A DNA stretch of 64,000 nt from Chloroflexota bacterium. GTDB taxonomy: Bacteria; Chloroflexota; Anaerolineae; Aggregatilineales; J027. The notes below the pieces were generated by a model. That model did not search any database. It worked only from the letters and a program-made list of their open reading frames with translations, and was not told the origin of the DNA. Below are positions 8,424-17,581 of the stretch, one piece after another. The position numbers and the translations under genes are program-made. The number at the start of each line of letters is the position of its first letter. Positions within the stretch are counted from its first letter, which is position 1. The stretch spans positions 124,001-188,000 of the forward strand of contig JACRBG010000035.1 in the NCBI GenBank assembly GCA_016234595.1, given 5' to 3'.

Positions 8424-8461
8424 GGGTGAACAGCAGCGTTCACCCCAATTTTTGCGGGGTG
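8424..8461 (-). promoter_or_regulatory. Two mutually exclusive hairpins in the biotin-carrier leader
   Basis: On the minus strand CACCCC (8461-8456), a 9-base loop and GGGGTG (8446-8441) form one hairpin. The same central block, GGGTGAAC (8445-8438), also pairs with GTTCACCC (8431-8424). The two helices share bases and cannot coexist, which is attenuator-like. They lie about 30 bases before the proposed start. No known riboswitch was recognised. Confidence 0.45.
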
Positions 8462-8500
8462 ATCTTTTGCCAACCACCCCGTTCAATTTTACAGGTTTAT

Positions 8501-9787
8501 CTATTTACCCATGCCGTCGAGAATGATATTCCCGACTAGCCCTTCCAAGATGTCCGAGAAATTGGTCTTGATGAGCAGGGGCAACTGATCTAGTGATTCG
8601 ACGTTTTCATCCACCATGATGTCAACCATCAAGATATAGCGACCTTCGGGGAAGATGTAACGGGCTTGAATACCGGGTTTATCGCAAAATGCGCTGGTGT
8701 TGCGTGTGAATAACGGCCCGCTTAAGGTTTCCTCAGTTTCGTAGAGCGTATAACCTTGGGCAGTCATCAAATCAGTCAAAGAGGCGTCTTGGGCAGCAGC
8801 ACTGGCGTTTTCAGCACTACCCCAATCTAACAAGCGGAAACCGATACCAAACAGTTCAGGATCAGCGGGGCATTCGGCCACCTGCCAAACAGCCCCTGCT
8901 TCGTAGGCAAAACCACTCAGGCCATACCATGTGGTTGCAGCACCTTGGGCAGCTTCGTCAAATTGGCCGACCGCTTCTTCACTGCCAGTAAACAACCCCG
9001 TCCCCTGCTCCAATTGGTTAAACCCACTGTCGGCAGGTAGCAAAGTTGAGACCTGTTCAAACGTTTGGTCGCCCGTAAAAGGCTCTGGAGCAACAAAAGT
9101 CGTTTCAACGGTGGTGGGGTCGGTGACAATCAAAACCGTATTGAGGGTATCCCCCGGCTCCGTCGCAGTATCCGGATCACGGTCAGTCACATTCAAAACC
9201 ACGTCCTGACCTTCTAGTACCGTACCAAAAATGGTATAGCCACCATCCAAATGTGGGGATGCGGCGCGGGTGATAAAAAATTGGCTTCCATTGGTGTCTG
9301 CACCAGCATTCGCCATCGCCAACACGCCGGGTCCAGCAAAGGTCAAAAACGGCACTCCCTCATTTTGGAATTCATAGCCGGGGCCACCCATACCAGTGCC
9401 TTCTGGGTCACCGCCTTGAATCATGAAATCCGCGATAACGCGGTGGAAGGTGGTGTTATTGTAATAGCCTGCGTTGGCGAGGAAGACAAAATTATTGACC
9501 GCGATGGGCGCAAATTGCTCATACAGGTCAACATAAATCGCGCCTTTTTCGGTGCAGAAGATGGCATAATAATCTACGCCTTCTTCCAACACTTGTTCAG
9601 CAGCATCATAAGTACGGGTTTCAGGTTCAGTGATGTTTGGTTGAGCCGCCTCGCACAATTGAGTTGGCGTTTTTGCTCCATCGTCTTGGGCTTGCGCTGG
9701 CAGCGTCTTGCCCGTCCCTACTACGCCTGTCGCCAACACAAAGGCCAACAGCGCACACCGCACTCCCGCAGAAAGTGAAATTCGCAT
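8501..9787 (-). CDS. Secreted cyclophilin-type peptidyl-prolyl isomerase with C-terminal extension
   Basis: A 428-aa protein with a signal peptide (residues 1-34, ending near PAQAQD). The cyclophilin domain spans roughly 70-225 and keeps the active site: FHRVIADFMIQGGDP with the catalytic Arg, NGSQFFIT and GGYTIFG. This family speeds cis-trans isomerisation at proline, here presumably outside the cytoplasmic membrane. The C-terminal 200 residues form an unassigned extension repeating phrases on GLSGFAYEAGAVW and EGRYILMVDIMV. It shares its direction with the AIM24-like gene upstream and the biotin-carrier gene downstream. Confidence 0.92.
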   Translation of the reverse strand: MRISLSAGVRCALLAFVLATGVVGTGKTLPAQAQDDGAKTPTQLCEAAQPNITEPETRTYDAAEQVLEEGVDYYAIFCTEKGAIYVDLYEQFAPIAVNNFVFLANAGYYNNTTFHRVIADFMIQGGDPEGTGMGGPGYEFQNEGVPFLTFAGPGVLAMANAGADTNGSQFFITRAASPHLDGGYTIFGTVLEGQDVVLNVTDRDPDTATEPGDTLNTVLIVTDPTTVETTFVAPEPFTGDQTFEQVSTLLPADSGFNQLEQGTGLFTGSEEAVGQFDEAAQGAATTWYGLSGFAYEAGAVWQVAECPADPELFGIGFRLLDWGSAENASAAAQDASLTDLMTAQGYTLYETEETLSGPLFTRNTSAFCDKPGIQARYIFPEGRYILMVDIMVDENVESLDQLPLLIKTNFSDILEGLVGNIILDGMGK

Positions 9788-9848
9788 TATCGCTCCTAGC
9801 TTTAAACTAATACCATCGAATTCAAACTGCCGAACAATTCAACTCGCG

Positions 9849-10529
9849 TTAACTTCCTTTCGGCATAAATGATAAAATCTTTTGCGCCAAATTGCTCACT
9901 GGCATCGTTTGTAACCAAACCCGACCCGGCCCAGTGAGGGTGGCTAAAAACAAGCCCTCACCGCCAAAAAACATGTTGGTGATGCCCTTAACCATTTGAA
10001 TATCGTAGTTGACACTTGGTTCGTACATCGCAATATGGCCGGGGTCTACCTTAAGCCGTTGGCCGGGTTGTAATGTATATTCCGCCACCTCGCCTGAGAT
10101 TTCAACAAAGGCAAGACCTGGCCCGGTGATTTTTTGCAGAACAAACCCTTCACCACCAAAAAAGCCTGTACCAAGTTTGCGGCGGAAGTGCATCTCCATT
10201 TGCACACTGTCCTCCGCACACATAAAAGCATCCCGTTGTGCAATAATGCTATGGCCTGCTGGAAGAGGCAAAGGGATGATTTTGCCCGGTGCTTCTGGCA
10301 CAAAGACAATCATCCCTTGTGGAGCCGTACAAGTGTAATTAGTCAAAAACAGGCTTTCGCCAGAAAGCGCCCGCCCCAGCATCTTGCCGATGCCACCGCG
10401 ACCGCTTGTTTTCATGTCAATACCATCTGTCATCCATGCCATGCCACCCGCCTCGGTATAGACGGTTTCACCTTGCTTCAGGTGCATCTCAAGCGACTGC
10501 ATGACTGTGCCTTTGATCTCGTATTCCAT
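9849..10529 (-). CDS. AIM24/TIGR00266 family protein
   Basis: A 226-aa protein of the AIM24-like family with several Gly-rich beta repeats: MAWMTDGIDM near the N-terminus, GRALSGESLFLTNYT, FFGGEGFVLQKITGPG, and FFGGEGLFLATLTGPGRVWL near the C-terminus. The repeated GGEG...L.GPG unit makes a beta-sandwich in this family. No signal peptide. Bacterial members have no firm biochemical role. It is between a secreted protein gene and the cyclophilin gene, all on the minus strand. Confidence 0.9.
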   Translation of the reverse strand: MEYEIKGTVMQSLEMHLKQGETVYTEAGGMAWMTDGIDMKTSGRGGIGKMLGRALSGESLFLTNYTCTAPQGMIVFVPEAPGKIIPLPLPAGHSIIAQRDAFMCAEDSVQMEMHFRRKLGTGFFGGEGFVLQKITGPGLAFVEISGEVAEYTLQPGQRLKVDPGHIAMYEPSVNYDIQMVKGITNMFFGGEGLFLATLTGPGRVWLQTMPVSNLAQKILSFMPKGS

Positions 10530-10587
10530 AGGGCTTCCTCACAGAAAATGTAGAATGCACCCCAAGATTGTAGCACGAATCAAAGAT

Positions 10588-11541
10588 TTAGTTGTTGGTA
10601 GATTCGCCTGTGTCACCCGTTTCAACCGGGGCAGGTGTGGGAACTTGAATATCTACCGGTTCATCAAAAGCGCTATAGTCTGTTGTGGCGTCGCTGGTAA
10701 TGACGACCTTGGCCGCATCGCCGCCAGTCAAATCACTGCCAAGTTCAATATCAACATTGATGGTCGCTTGCAAACGATGAGGTAAGTTATCGTCTGCCCC
10801 AACCCAAATGGTATATTGGACCGTCATGGCTGCCAAAACCGCCTGCGTTACTGGGTCGTTGGCATCCTTCAATCCCAATAGGGTCGCGCCATCTACACTG
10901 CTAAATAAAGCGCTGGGGTTCATAGTAAGGGTAAAAACGCGCATGATCTGACCACTGATGCCTTCGTTTGCGCCTTCTTCAACCGTCGTGACGGTATCCG
11001 CCGTAAACAATTTGCCACTAATCCCGCTCAGGTTGGCGATATTGGCAAAATTGAAAGAATCGCCCAGTGGCAATACGTCAGGATTTTCGCTGATATTGAC
11101 CCAGTCGCTGGCAGGGAAAAGGCCTTCAACATCGGTCGGGATACGGACATAAATTTGCCCGTCAATCTGCACCACCTCAAGATTGATTGTCTGGCGCGTG
11201 GGGTTTGTATTATCAGTGGTATCGTCAATAAAAATGGAATTGCTCTGTTCGATGGTGATACTGCTCGCTTCGGTCTGACCCTCTTTGGCGGGGCGTACCT
11301 GCGCAGTCAGGCTTTGTTCGGTGCTGATGTCTGAAGACAGCGCCAGATAGCCTTCACCGCTGCTAACCGTTTGTGATTGTTCACTTTCGGTCGTGGCCTG
11401 ATAGCCTTGCAGCCCGTTCAGATTGGTAAAGGCTGTCGTTACAATACCGAGCAAGTCTTCGCCTTCTTGTGCCTGCGCTGGTAAAACCGCCAGCACCGTC
11501 AAGGCCGCAATGACCACCACCAAAATTTTACGAACATTCAT
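10588..11541 (-). CDS. Secreted protein of unknown function
   Basis: A 317-aa exported protein with a clear signal peptide (MNVRKILVVVIAALTVL, cleavage near AQAQE). The mature part is rich in Ser, Thr and acidic residues, alternates beta-like strands and ends in a Pro/Thr-rich tail. Its layout recalls LppX/LolA-type beta proteins that bind lipids, but no motif allows assignment. The ribosome site is AAAGGA. The leader holds an inverted repeat (11569-11594). Confidence 0.75.
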   Translation of the reverse strand: MNVRKILVVVIAALTVLAVLPAQAQEGEDLLGIVTTAFTNLNGLQGYQATTESEQSQTVSSGEGYLALSSDISTEQSLTAQVRPAKEGQTEASSITIEQSNSIFIDDTTDNTNPTRQTINLEVVQIDGQIYVRIPTDVEGLFPASDWVNISENPDVLPLGDSFNFANIANLSGISGKLFTADTVTTVEEGANEGISGQIMRVFTLTMNPSALFSSVDGATLLGLKDANDPVTQAVLAAMTVQYTIWVGADDNLPHRLQATINVDIELGSDLTGGDAAKVVITSDATTDYSAFDEPVDIQVPTPAPVETGDTGESTNN

Positions 11542-11568
11542 TGTAGTGTTTTTCCTTTCGTCGCCATG

Positions 11569-11594
11569 CAGTCAATTTTTAATTTTCTTGACTG
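11569..11594. repeat. Inverted repeat CAGTCAA/TTGACTG
   Basis: Perfect 7-base arms around a 12-base AT-only-but-one loop, 28 bases upstream of the secreted-protein start. It could be an operator or a leader hairpin; the rest of 11542-11745 shows nothing I can name. Confidence 0.4.
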
Positions 11595-11745
11595 AAAAAA
11601 TGCGCATGAAAATTTTTAACCCGACCTATTTTACCTTATGCGTCGGTCTCTACCATGTCTAGGTTTTTAGACGCCAAAGGGTTCAAGTTTCGTCAGATTG
11701 AACTTTTGCTTGGCTAATCCAATAGCCATGTGCCCCCTCACAATC

Positions 11746-11754
11746 TGCTATAAT
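11746..11754 (+). promoter_or_regulatory. Extended -10 promoter
   Basis: TGCTATAAT, an extended -10 with perfect TATAAT, gives a start near 11761, ahead of the gene at 11796. No convincing -35 is present, as expected for extended -10 promoters. Confidence 0.55.
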
Positions 11755-11795
11755 TACTTAATAGATCGAAAAAAGCTGGTGAGGCTGTGTCTGAT

Positions 11796-12515
11796 ATGGA
11801 TTTACTTCCCCCTGCATCATCCCCACCCTCTGAGGGTTCATTTTTTGTGCGCTATTTGCGCCTATATGTGCTGCATCAGGTCGAACACACCACGTTTACC
11901 AACTTGAGCATTCTACGGACACGTATTGCCACCGTCCGTTATATCTTTAACGACTTGCCCAACCGCCTTGACCAACAGTGGCAAGCCGATTCCATCAGTG
12001 GGGTGTCTTTGGCCCAAGAAACCCTCATCCCGCGTTTTGAAAATCTGTTGGCCGACGACCAAGCATGGGCCAGACTTGGCCTAACAGGGGGTGATTATCC
12101 CGCTTGGCAACCCTATCTTAGTTTGCGCCAAACCGCCCCCGGCAAATTTATTGATGCGTTACCCAGCCCCCGTGCGCTTGTCCCTAATCCCCCATCCCTG
12201 CCAGCACCATTGGCCCGCCCTATGGCCCACCTGATGGTTAATGTCGAACGCGCCCAACGACTACTAGAAGTAACCCAAACTGCCTTACAGGTCGCGGATA
12301 CGGCCTTGCGGGTGTGGAATAATTGGAAATTGGGGCAAGCCGAGCGCAAACTTTTGGAAGCACGCTATGTGCTGCTGCAAGATTCGATTCATGCTACCTT
12401 GTCCGGCCAGCAGACCGCCTTAAATCAAAGCCTTGAACCGGGATTTGTCACAGGATATTTAGCCGCACATGGCGATGATGATGCCTATGATGTCCTATTT
12501 GGAGACGTAAGCTAA
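11796..12515 (+). CDS. Hypothetical helical protein
   Basis: About 239 aa, no signal peptide or membrane segment, family not recognised. The N-terminus is Pro/Ser-rich, then come predicted helices; the C-terminal half has long amphipathic helices (RAQRLLEVTQTALQVAD, EARYVLLQDSIHATL) that could form a coiled coil. The ATG is preferred with GAGG 11 bases upstream; GTG at 11787 is an alternative. The stop overlaps the next start (TAATG), so it is translationally coupled to the tail-anchored protein at 12515. Confidence 0.7.
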   Translation: MDLLPPASSPPSEGSFFVRYLRLYVLHQVEHTTFTNLSILRTRIATVRYIFNDLPNRLDQQWQADSISGVSLAQETLIPRFENLLADDQAWARLGLTGGDYPAWQPYLSLRQTAPGKFIDALPSPRALVPNPPSLPAPLARPMAHLMVNVERAQRLLEVTQTALQVADTALRVWNNWKLGQAERKLLEARYVLLQDSIHATLSGQQTALNQSLEPGFVTGYLAAHGDDDAYDVLFGDVS

Positions 12516-13162
12516 TGGGTGAATTTGATCAATATGACGGTCAACGCAATTCCAATGACCGCCGTCGCCGTAAAAACCGATTGCAAAATTATGAAGACGA
12601 GGCTGACGGAATGGCCGATGCTGCCGATCAGACCGACGGTAATTTTGCCAATATGGAAGACTACGCTGGCGGGTTCGCGGACGAATATGGTCGGCAAAAC
12701 CCACGCCATTATCGCGATTGGAATGATAATTCGGGGCAAGACGCCGACCCACTAGCTGGCCCTGCGCCAACCAATCCCCGCTATCGCCGACCGGGAGCGC
12801 CTGTGCCACCGCTTGACCCCAATCAACCTTCGCCAGCCTTGCAACGTGCCGCCCAATTGATGGATCGGGCAAATCGGCGAGGCGGTCGTGTGATTGATGC
12901 CCCACCCTCGCGTTCGCGCAGTCGTAGTCGTGCGGCTGACGACACCTACGATGATACGCCTGAACAGCCCGGCAGCAGTTTTATGGATATGTTAGGCAGT
13001 ATCGGGAAAAATCTGAACATTCCCGGATTACCAACAGTGGATGCAAGTGGAATTGGCAATGCCTCTAAATCCATTATGGTTGCGGCCTTGGTAATCGTTT
13101 TTTTGCTATGTAGTTGCTTGCTGGTCTTGACAGCTTGGATTATCAGTCTGTTCGCCAGCTAG
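12515..13162 (+). CDS. Hypothetical Arg/Asp-rich protein with C-terminal membrane anchor
   Basis: A 215-aa protein. Residues 1-100 are extremely rich in Arg, Asp, Asn and Gln; a Pro-rich and Ser-Arg repeat section follows (RSRSRSRAAD), then one hydrophobic segment at the C-terminus (about 188-212, ending in ISLFAS). This gives a tail-anchored layout with a long disordered cytosolic part. It overlaps the upstream gene by one base and precedes the hydrolase gene by 12 bases. No family recognised. Confidence 0.7.
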   Translation: MGEFDQYDGQRNSNDRRRRKNRLQNYEDEADGMADAADQTDGNFANMEDYAGGFADEYGRQNPRHYRDWNDNSGQDADPLAGPAPTNPRYRRPGAPVPPLDPNQPSPALQRAAQLMDRANRRGGRVIDAPPSRSRSRSRAADDTYDDTPEQPGSSFMDMLGSIGKNLNIPGLPTVDASGIGNASKSIMVAALVIVFLLCSCLLVLTAWIISLFAS

Positions 13163-13174
13163 GACATATCACTC

Positions 13175-14020
13175 ATGACCCAAAAAATCGCGGTCGCCGT
13201 CATTCATGGCATTGGTAAACAAGACCCTGCTTTTGCCGCCAATATCAGCAAGGCGCTCATAACAAGCTGTGGCGACGACTGCGGGGCTGACATAGTCATT
13301 GAGCCGATTTATTGGGCCAAAGTAATGCAAGATGCCGAGGATGAGCTTCAACAGCGTTTGCAGCAAGGGGGCAAAATGAATTTCCCCCGGCTGCGTGAAT
13401 TTGCCATAGATTTTGTGGCCGATGCGCTGGCTTACCAACCCGCTCCCGATGACCGATCCTCCTATGATGGCATCCACCGCGTTTTTGCCCAAGCCATTCA
13501 CCAATTGGCCGAAAAAACCGACCCAACTGCGCCCTTATGTATCATCGCCCATAGTTTGGGGACGGTCATCAGCAGCAATTACATTTACGACCTGCAAGTT
13601 GAACCTTATCGTTCCATTATCTCGCCGATTGTCAAAGAAGCGATGGCCGACACCCCCATCGAGCGCGGCGAAACCCTAACTTTGTTTTATACCCTCGGCA
13701 GCCCGATTGCCTTATGGAGTTTGCGTTACCATGATTTTGGCAAGCCAATTCAAATCCCCGCCCCGCAATTAGCCCATTACTACCCTGAGTTAAAAGGGGA
13801 GTGGGTCAACTTTTATGACAAAGATGATGTGGTAGGCTATCCAATAAAGTTGCTAAACGCCCGGTATCGAGCCATAGTGACCGAAGACCGCGCTATAAAC
13901 GTGGGGCATTTCCCAGCCAATATAACCCCAGCTTCCCATATGGGCTATTGGACAGACCGCGAGGTTATAGGCCCGATTGCGGCTTCATTGAAGCGGGTGT
14001 GGCAAACCATTAACGGCTAA
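13175..14020 (+). CDS. Alpha/beta hydrolase-like protein
   Basis: A 281-aa cytosolic protein starting with the strand AVAVIHGIGKQ (oxyanion-type HG) and containing the nucleophile elbow CIIAHSLGTVISS, as in lipases and serine esterases. A late His in VGHFPANITPASHMGY could complete the triad. The GHSLG-like motif reads AHSLG. The substrate is unknown. It is third in a tight cluster after two unknown genes, and its end converges with the small gene at 14042. Confidence 0.8.
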   Translation: MTQKIAVAVIHGIGKQDPAFAANISKALITSCGDDCGADIVIEPIYWAKVMQDAEDELQQRLQQGGKMNFPRLREFAIDFVADALAYQPAPDDRSSYDGIHRVFAQAIHQLAEKTDPTAPLCIIAHSLGTVISSNYIYDLQVEPYRSIISPIVKEAMADTPIERGETLTLFYTLGSPIALWSLRYHDFGKPIQIPAPQLAHYYPELKGEWVNFYDKDDVVGYPIKLLNARYRAIVTEDRAINVGHFPANITPASHMGYWTDREVIGPIAASLKRVWQTING

Positions 14021-14041
14021 CCACACCCAGTAGTGACATGA

Positions 14042-14287
14042 TTATTCTTGGGCCAGACTTTGCAAATGCACTACCATATCGGCAAATTGCTGCAAGTCAG
14101 CTTTTTTGATTATGTGTCCCGATTCTAAAACCGAAACCCCGTCCAGCGCGGCCAAAGCCAAGTCAATCAGCCCGTCCGAAAGGGATTTAAGATCGGGTGG
14201 CGTTGCAATCGGTTCCAGTGTTTTGAGATTTTCAATCTGGCGCCGCTCGTGTTCAATCGGTTTTAGTCGGTTTTCACGTTTTGCCAT
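14042..14287 (-). CDS. Small hypothetical protein downstream of icd
   Basis: An 81-aa, charged, mostly helical ORF with no membrane segment, starting 15 bases after icd and preceded by AGGA at 9 bases. Its N-terminus is basic (MAKRENRLKPIEHERRQ). Co-transcription with icd is likely. I recognise no family. Confidence 0.6.
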   Translation of the reverse strand: MAKRENRLKPIEHERRQIENLKTLEPIATPPDLKSLSDGLIDLALAALDGVSVLESGHIIKKADLQQFADMVVHLQSLAQE

Positions 14288-14302
14288 CGCCGCCCATCCT
14301 GC

Positions 14303-15556
14303 CTACTTCATGTTGGCGATAATCGCAGTGGCAAATTCGCTGGTCTTGACCTGCTTTGCACCTTCCATCTGACGGGCAAAGTCATACGTCACCACTTTTT
14401 GGCGGATAGTCGCTTCATAGGCATGGGTAATCATGTCTGCCGCTTCCTGCCAGCCAATATGCTCCAACATCATCACGCCGGAGAACAATAACGACCCCGG
14501 ATTGACCACATCTTGGTCAGTATATTTGGGCGCTGTACCGTGTGTCGCTTCAAACAAAGCCACTGCATCCCCAACGTTCGCACCGGGGGCAATGCCTACG
14601 CCGCCGACCTCAGCCGCAATTGCGTCTGACAGATAGTCGCCGTTCAGATTCGGTGTGGCGATGACATCATGTTCGCCGGGGCGCAGCAGCATTTTCTGGA
14701 ACATAATGTCCGCAATAGTATCCTGAATCAAAATCTTGCCTTCAGGCACTTTGCCACCGTGATTCTTTTCAACTTCATCCCAGCTAATGGTCTGTTCGCC
14801 AAATTCAGCCGCCGCAACTTCATAACCCCATTTGCGGAAGGCTCCTTCGGTAAACTTCTGGATATTGCCCTTATGCACCAACGTCACATTCTTGCGTTTG
14901 TGTTCAATGGCATATTGGATGGCCTTACGCACCAACCGCTTGGAGCCGAATTCGCTGATGGGCTTAATTCCCAACCCTGCCCCTTCAAAGAAACCCTCAA
15001 CACCCAATTCTTCGCGCAGGAAACGAGCGAGTTTTTCATTTTCAGGCGAACCGCTTTCAAATTCGATCCCGGCATACACGTCTTCGGTGTTCTCGCGGAA
15101 AATCACCACGTCAATATCTTGTGGGTTTTTTACTGGGCTAGGCACACCCTCATACCAGCGCACTGGGCGGATGCAGGCATATAAATCCAGCACCTGACGC
15201 AGTGTCACGTTCAAGCTGCGGAAACCGCCACCCACCGGGGTTGTCAGTGGGCCTTTAATCCCGACGAGATATTCACGTAGGGCATCAAAAGTTTCTTCGG
15301 GCATATAGTCGCCGTTGAAGATGCTGGCAGCTTTTTCGCCGGAATAAACTTCCATCCAAGAAACTTTGCGTTTGCCGCTATAGGCTTTTTCGACAGCGGC
15401 ATCCCAAATCCGTAGGGAGGCCTTCATAATGTCGCGTCCAATGCCATCCCCTTCGATATACATCAGGATAGGATGGTCTGACACAACCAGTTTGCCACTT
15501 TTATCAACGGTAATCTTATCCCCCTCGGTAGGGACTTTAATTTTTTCGTAGGCCAT
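14303..15556 (-). CDS. icd: Isocitrate dehydrogenase, NADP-dependent
   Basis: TCA-cycle enzyme converting isocitrate to 2-oxoglutarate, 417 aa. The substrate site is in [13 protein letters not shown], with the usual [12 protein letters not shown] and [10 protein letters not shown] segments. GTAPKY near the C-terminus carries the Lys-Tyr pair that marks NADP preference in the E. coli family. The ATG at 15556 (MAYEKIKVP) is chosen because TAGGAG lies 8 bases upstream; a longer in-frame start at 15637 would include the promoter. It is followed closely by the 81-aa gene. Confidence 0.97.
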   Translation of the reverse strand: MAYEKIKVPTEGDKITVDKSGKLVVSDHPILMYIEGDGIGRDIMKASLRIWDAAVEKAYSGKRKVSWMEVYSGEKAASIFNGDYMPEETFDALREYLVGIKGPLTTPVGGGFRSLNVTLRQVLDLYACIRPVRWYEGVPSPVKNPQDIDVVIFRENTEDVYAGIEFESGSPENEKLARFLREELGVEGFFEGAGLGIKPISEFGSKRLVRKAIQYAIEHKRKNVTLVHKGNIQKFTEGAFRKWGYEVAAAEFGEQTISWDEVEKNHGGKVPEGKILIQDTIADIMFQKMLLRPGEHDVIATPNLNGDYLSDAIAAEVGGVGIAPGANVGDAVALFEATHGTAPKYTDQDVVNPGSLLFSGVMMLEHIGWQEAADMITHAYEATIRQKVVTYDFARQMEGAKQVKTSEFATAIIANMK

Positions 15557-15602
15557 AATGGGACTCCTAGTTAAGTTACGTTCATCCAGCGAAACGCGGT
15601 GA

Positions 15603-15629
15603 ATTATAGCATATGCCTGCGTCTGCCAA
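15603..15629 (-). promoter_or_regulatory. Promoter of icd
   Basis: On the minus strand TTGGCA (15629-15624), a short 15-base spacer and TGCTATAAT (15611-15603), an extended -10. The transcription start falls near 15596, 40 bases before the icd ATG. Confidence 0.65.
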
Positions 15630-15655
15630 CCCGCCAAAAATCTTCTACTTTTCTG

Positions 15656-16519
15656 CTATAAAGCCCGTCCACCCACATACCGCATCAACATATCTTTGCG
15701 GATAAATAGAAAGATGGTCAACCCTGCCAAAAAACCCATCACATGCGCCAGATGCCCCACTTGGCCCTGATACCCGCTTTGAATAATACTAATAGACGGT
15801 ACGGTCTCCATAATCAGAAAGGGGAATAACAATAGGGCGGAGGGAATTTGCAACCGTCCACGCCACCATGCCGGACGCCTGCGACTAAACAATCGAATGG
15901 GGATGACCGCCAAAAAGCGCAGCACCGACCCCACACCCCAAATACAGGTAATCCGCTCACCATAAAACAAAATTAAGTAGGCCCCCATCACCCCCGAAAT
16001 CGCACCACTCGCACCAATACTGGGCATACTTTCTTGGGCATGAATGGGATTCAACAGCGTGTCGCACACATTCGAAATCATCCCCGCCAGCAAATAATAG
16101 GCCAAAAATCGCCACGGGCCGCAAGCATCCTCGACCCGAAACCCAAACACCCGTAGATAGAGCATGTTGCCAAAAAGATGCCCAAAGCTGCCGTGCATAA
16201 AAATCGCGGTGAACGTCACGAAAGCTCCGATGCTCTGGGCATGATGCAATTCCGTTTCCCGATAGCCATACAAATAAATTTTGGCGTAGTTTTGGGTATA
16301 GATGGGCTGACCTGCCGCCGAATATTTGACCCCATAAAAATCTGGGACAAGCCATACCAGAAATACCAATACATTCAGCGCGATAATCGTCCATGTCATC
16401 CATGGAAACGACTTGTAGCGCATCTCACCACGCGAATCTCGATACGGCATCGGATAAAATAGGGATGCCAATAATAACTCAAGGACAGTCAATAGAGCGG
16501 CTAGGCAGATAAGAGCCAT
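15656..16519 (-). CDS. Rhomboid family intramembrane serine protease
   Basis: A 287-aa membrane protein with about seven hydrophobic segments. It has the rhomboid HGSFGHLFGN motif in the second core helix, the catalytic Ser in GASGAISG and the catalytic His in HLAHVMGFLAG. Rhomboids cleave substrates within the membrane. The start is 2 bases after the stop of the TPR gene, so the two are coupled. Substrates are unknown. Confidence 0.93.
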   Translation of the reverse strand: MALICLAALLTVLELLLASLFYPMPYRDSRGEMRYKSFPWMTWTIIALNVLVFLVWLVPDFYGVKYSAAGQPIYTQNYAKIYLYGYRETELHHAQSIGAFVTFTAIFMHGSFGHLFGNMLYLRVFGFRVEDACGPWRFLAYYLLAGMISNVCDTLLNPIHAQESMPSIGASGAISGVMGAYLILFYGERITCIWGVGSVLRFLAVIPIRLFSRRRPAWWRGRLQIPSALLLFPFLIMETVPSISIIQSGYQGQVGHLAHVMGFLAGLTIFLFIRKDMLMRYVGGRAL

Positions 16520-16521
16520 CT

Positions 16522-17565
16522 CTACCCTCCCAATTGGGCAGTGAGGAGTGATAAAGCGATTGGGGCGACCAGCTTAAACGACATCACCAATAAGGCTACG
16601 CCAATTAAGCCGAGGGCGGTGCGAATTTCTGGTGCAATCTCTGATACATCATCTTGCTTGGCCTTGTTCCCCAGCCAATTTCCTAATGGATACTGCCGCG
16701 ACCCCGATGTCGCCGTAACTAACAGATAACCCCCTAACAACGATAATCCTACTCCCAGCCAGCGCGACCCACCCATCCGCCAAAAATCCAAGCCAGCGTC
16801 CTGAAAACCCATGAGCAGAAAAAGCAGACTAACTGCTACCGCCTCCCGCATCGCCAACAAAAAACTGCGCTGTTCATCCTCAGTGATAATAGGCTTTTCA
16901 TGCAGAAGTGCGGCCTCAGCTTTTTTGCCATCTTCAGTACGTGGCCCCAAACGTGCTGCCCGATCATAAGCAGCTACCGCAAGTTTAGTTTGGTGTATTT
17001 GGCAATATAAATCACCCAACGCCAGCCATAGGGCCTGATCTTCCATATGTCGTTTCAAGGCTGCTTCTAGCAATTTGATAGTGTCTTCAGGGCGGCCCGC
17101 TGTTCTAAGATGATGCGCGGCCTTTAATATCGCGTCGGGATCAGCGTCAGGCAGGCGCGCCAACCGCACCCGAATCTCATCCGCCTCGCGCCATCGCCCA
17201 ATATTTTCGGCCAATTCAATCCCCAACAAATAAACGGTAGGGGAAGTCGAACCGCCTCGCAGTGCCCGTAACATCAGTGTCCAAGCGTCATCCGTAAAAT
17301 AATTATCGTAGAGGGCTTTAGTTGCCTTTGCCAACGCTTCAGGGTGATCTACCCGAATATCTAAAATCGCCACCCATGCTTTGATCGCCGTTTCCAATTC
17401 GTGACGGTGTATAGCAGTCTCGGCATAATCCAGCAATTTTTCGACCTGCTGTTGTTCGGCGGGGGTCAAGGGGTCTCGGATGGTTTTGGATGGGGTTTGA
17501 GGTTTGGAGGCGGGCCGACCGATCGGATTTGAAGGATTAAGAGGGTTAGCTGGTGTGGCTTCCAT
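16522..17565 (-). CDS. TPR protein with C-terminal membrane segments
   Basis: A 347-aa protein: Pro-rich N-terminus, tetratricopeptide-like helical pairs at about 35-225 (for example ALWLALGDLYCQIHQTKLAV), then two or three hydrophobic segments (about 245-340). TPRs mediate protein contacts; here they would face the cytoplasm. It is followed after 2 bases by the rhomboid gene and lies 16 bases after a hydrolase gene. It may scaffold the neighbouring membrane protease, which is inference from position. Confidence 0.8.
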   Translation of the reverse strand: MEATPANPLNPSNPIGRPASKPQTPSKTIRDPLTPAEQQQVEKLLDYAETAIHRHELETAIKAWVAILDIRVDHPEALAKATKALYDNYFTDDAWTLMLRALRGGSTSPTVYLLGIELAENIGRWREADEIRVRLARLPDADPDAILKAAHHLRTAGRPEDTIKLLEAALKRHMEDQALWLALGDLYCQIHQTKLAVAAYDRAARLGPRTEDGKKAEAALLHEKPIITEDEQRSFLLAMREAVAVSLLFLLMGFQDAGLDFWRMGGSRWLGVGLSLLGGYLLVTATSGSRQYPLGNWLGNKAKQDDVSEIAPEIRTALGLIGVALLVMSFKLVAPIALSLLTAQLGG

Positions 17566-17581
17566 CGGATGCTCGGCCTAT

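Noticed and set aside
9251-9778. 175-aa plus-strand ORF
   Set aside because: Antisense to the cyclophilin gene with active-site motifs.
12495-12905. 136-aa minus-strand ORF in the 12.5 kb cluster
   Set aside because: Opposite to two coupled plus-strand genes; no ribosome site.
15957-16403. 148-aa minus-strand ORF
   Set aside because: Alternative frame inside the rhomboid gene; the rhomboid frame has catalytic motifs.
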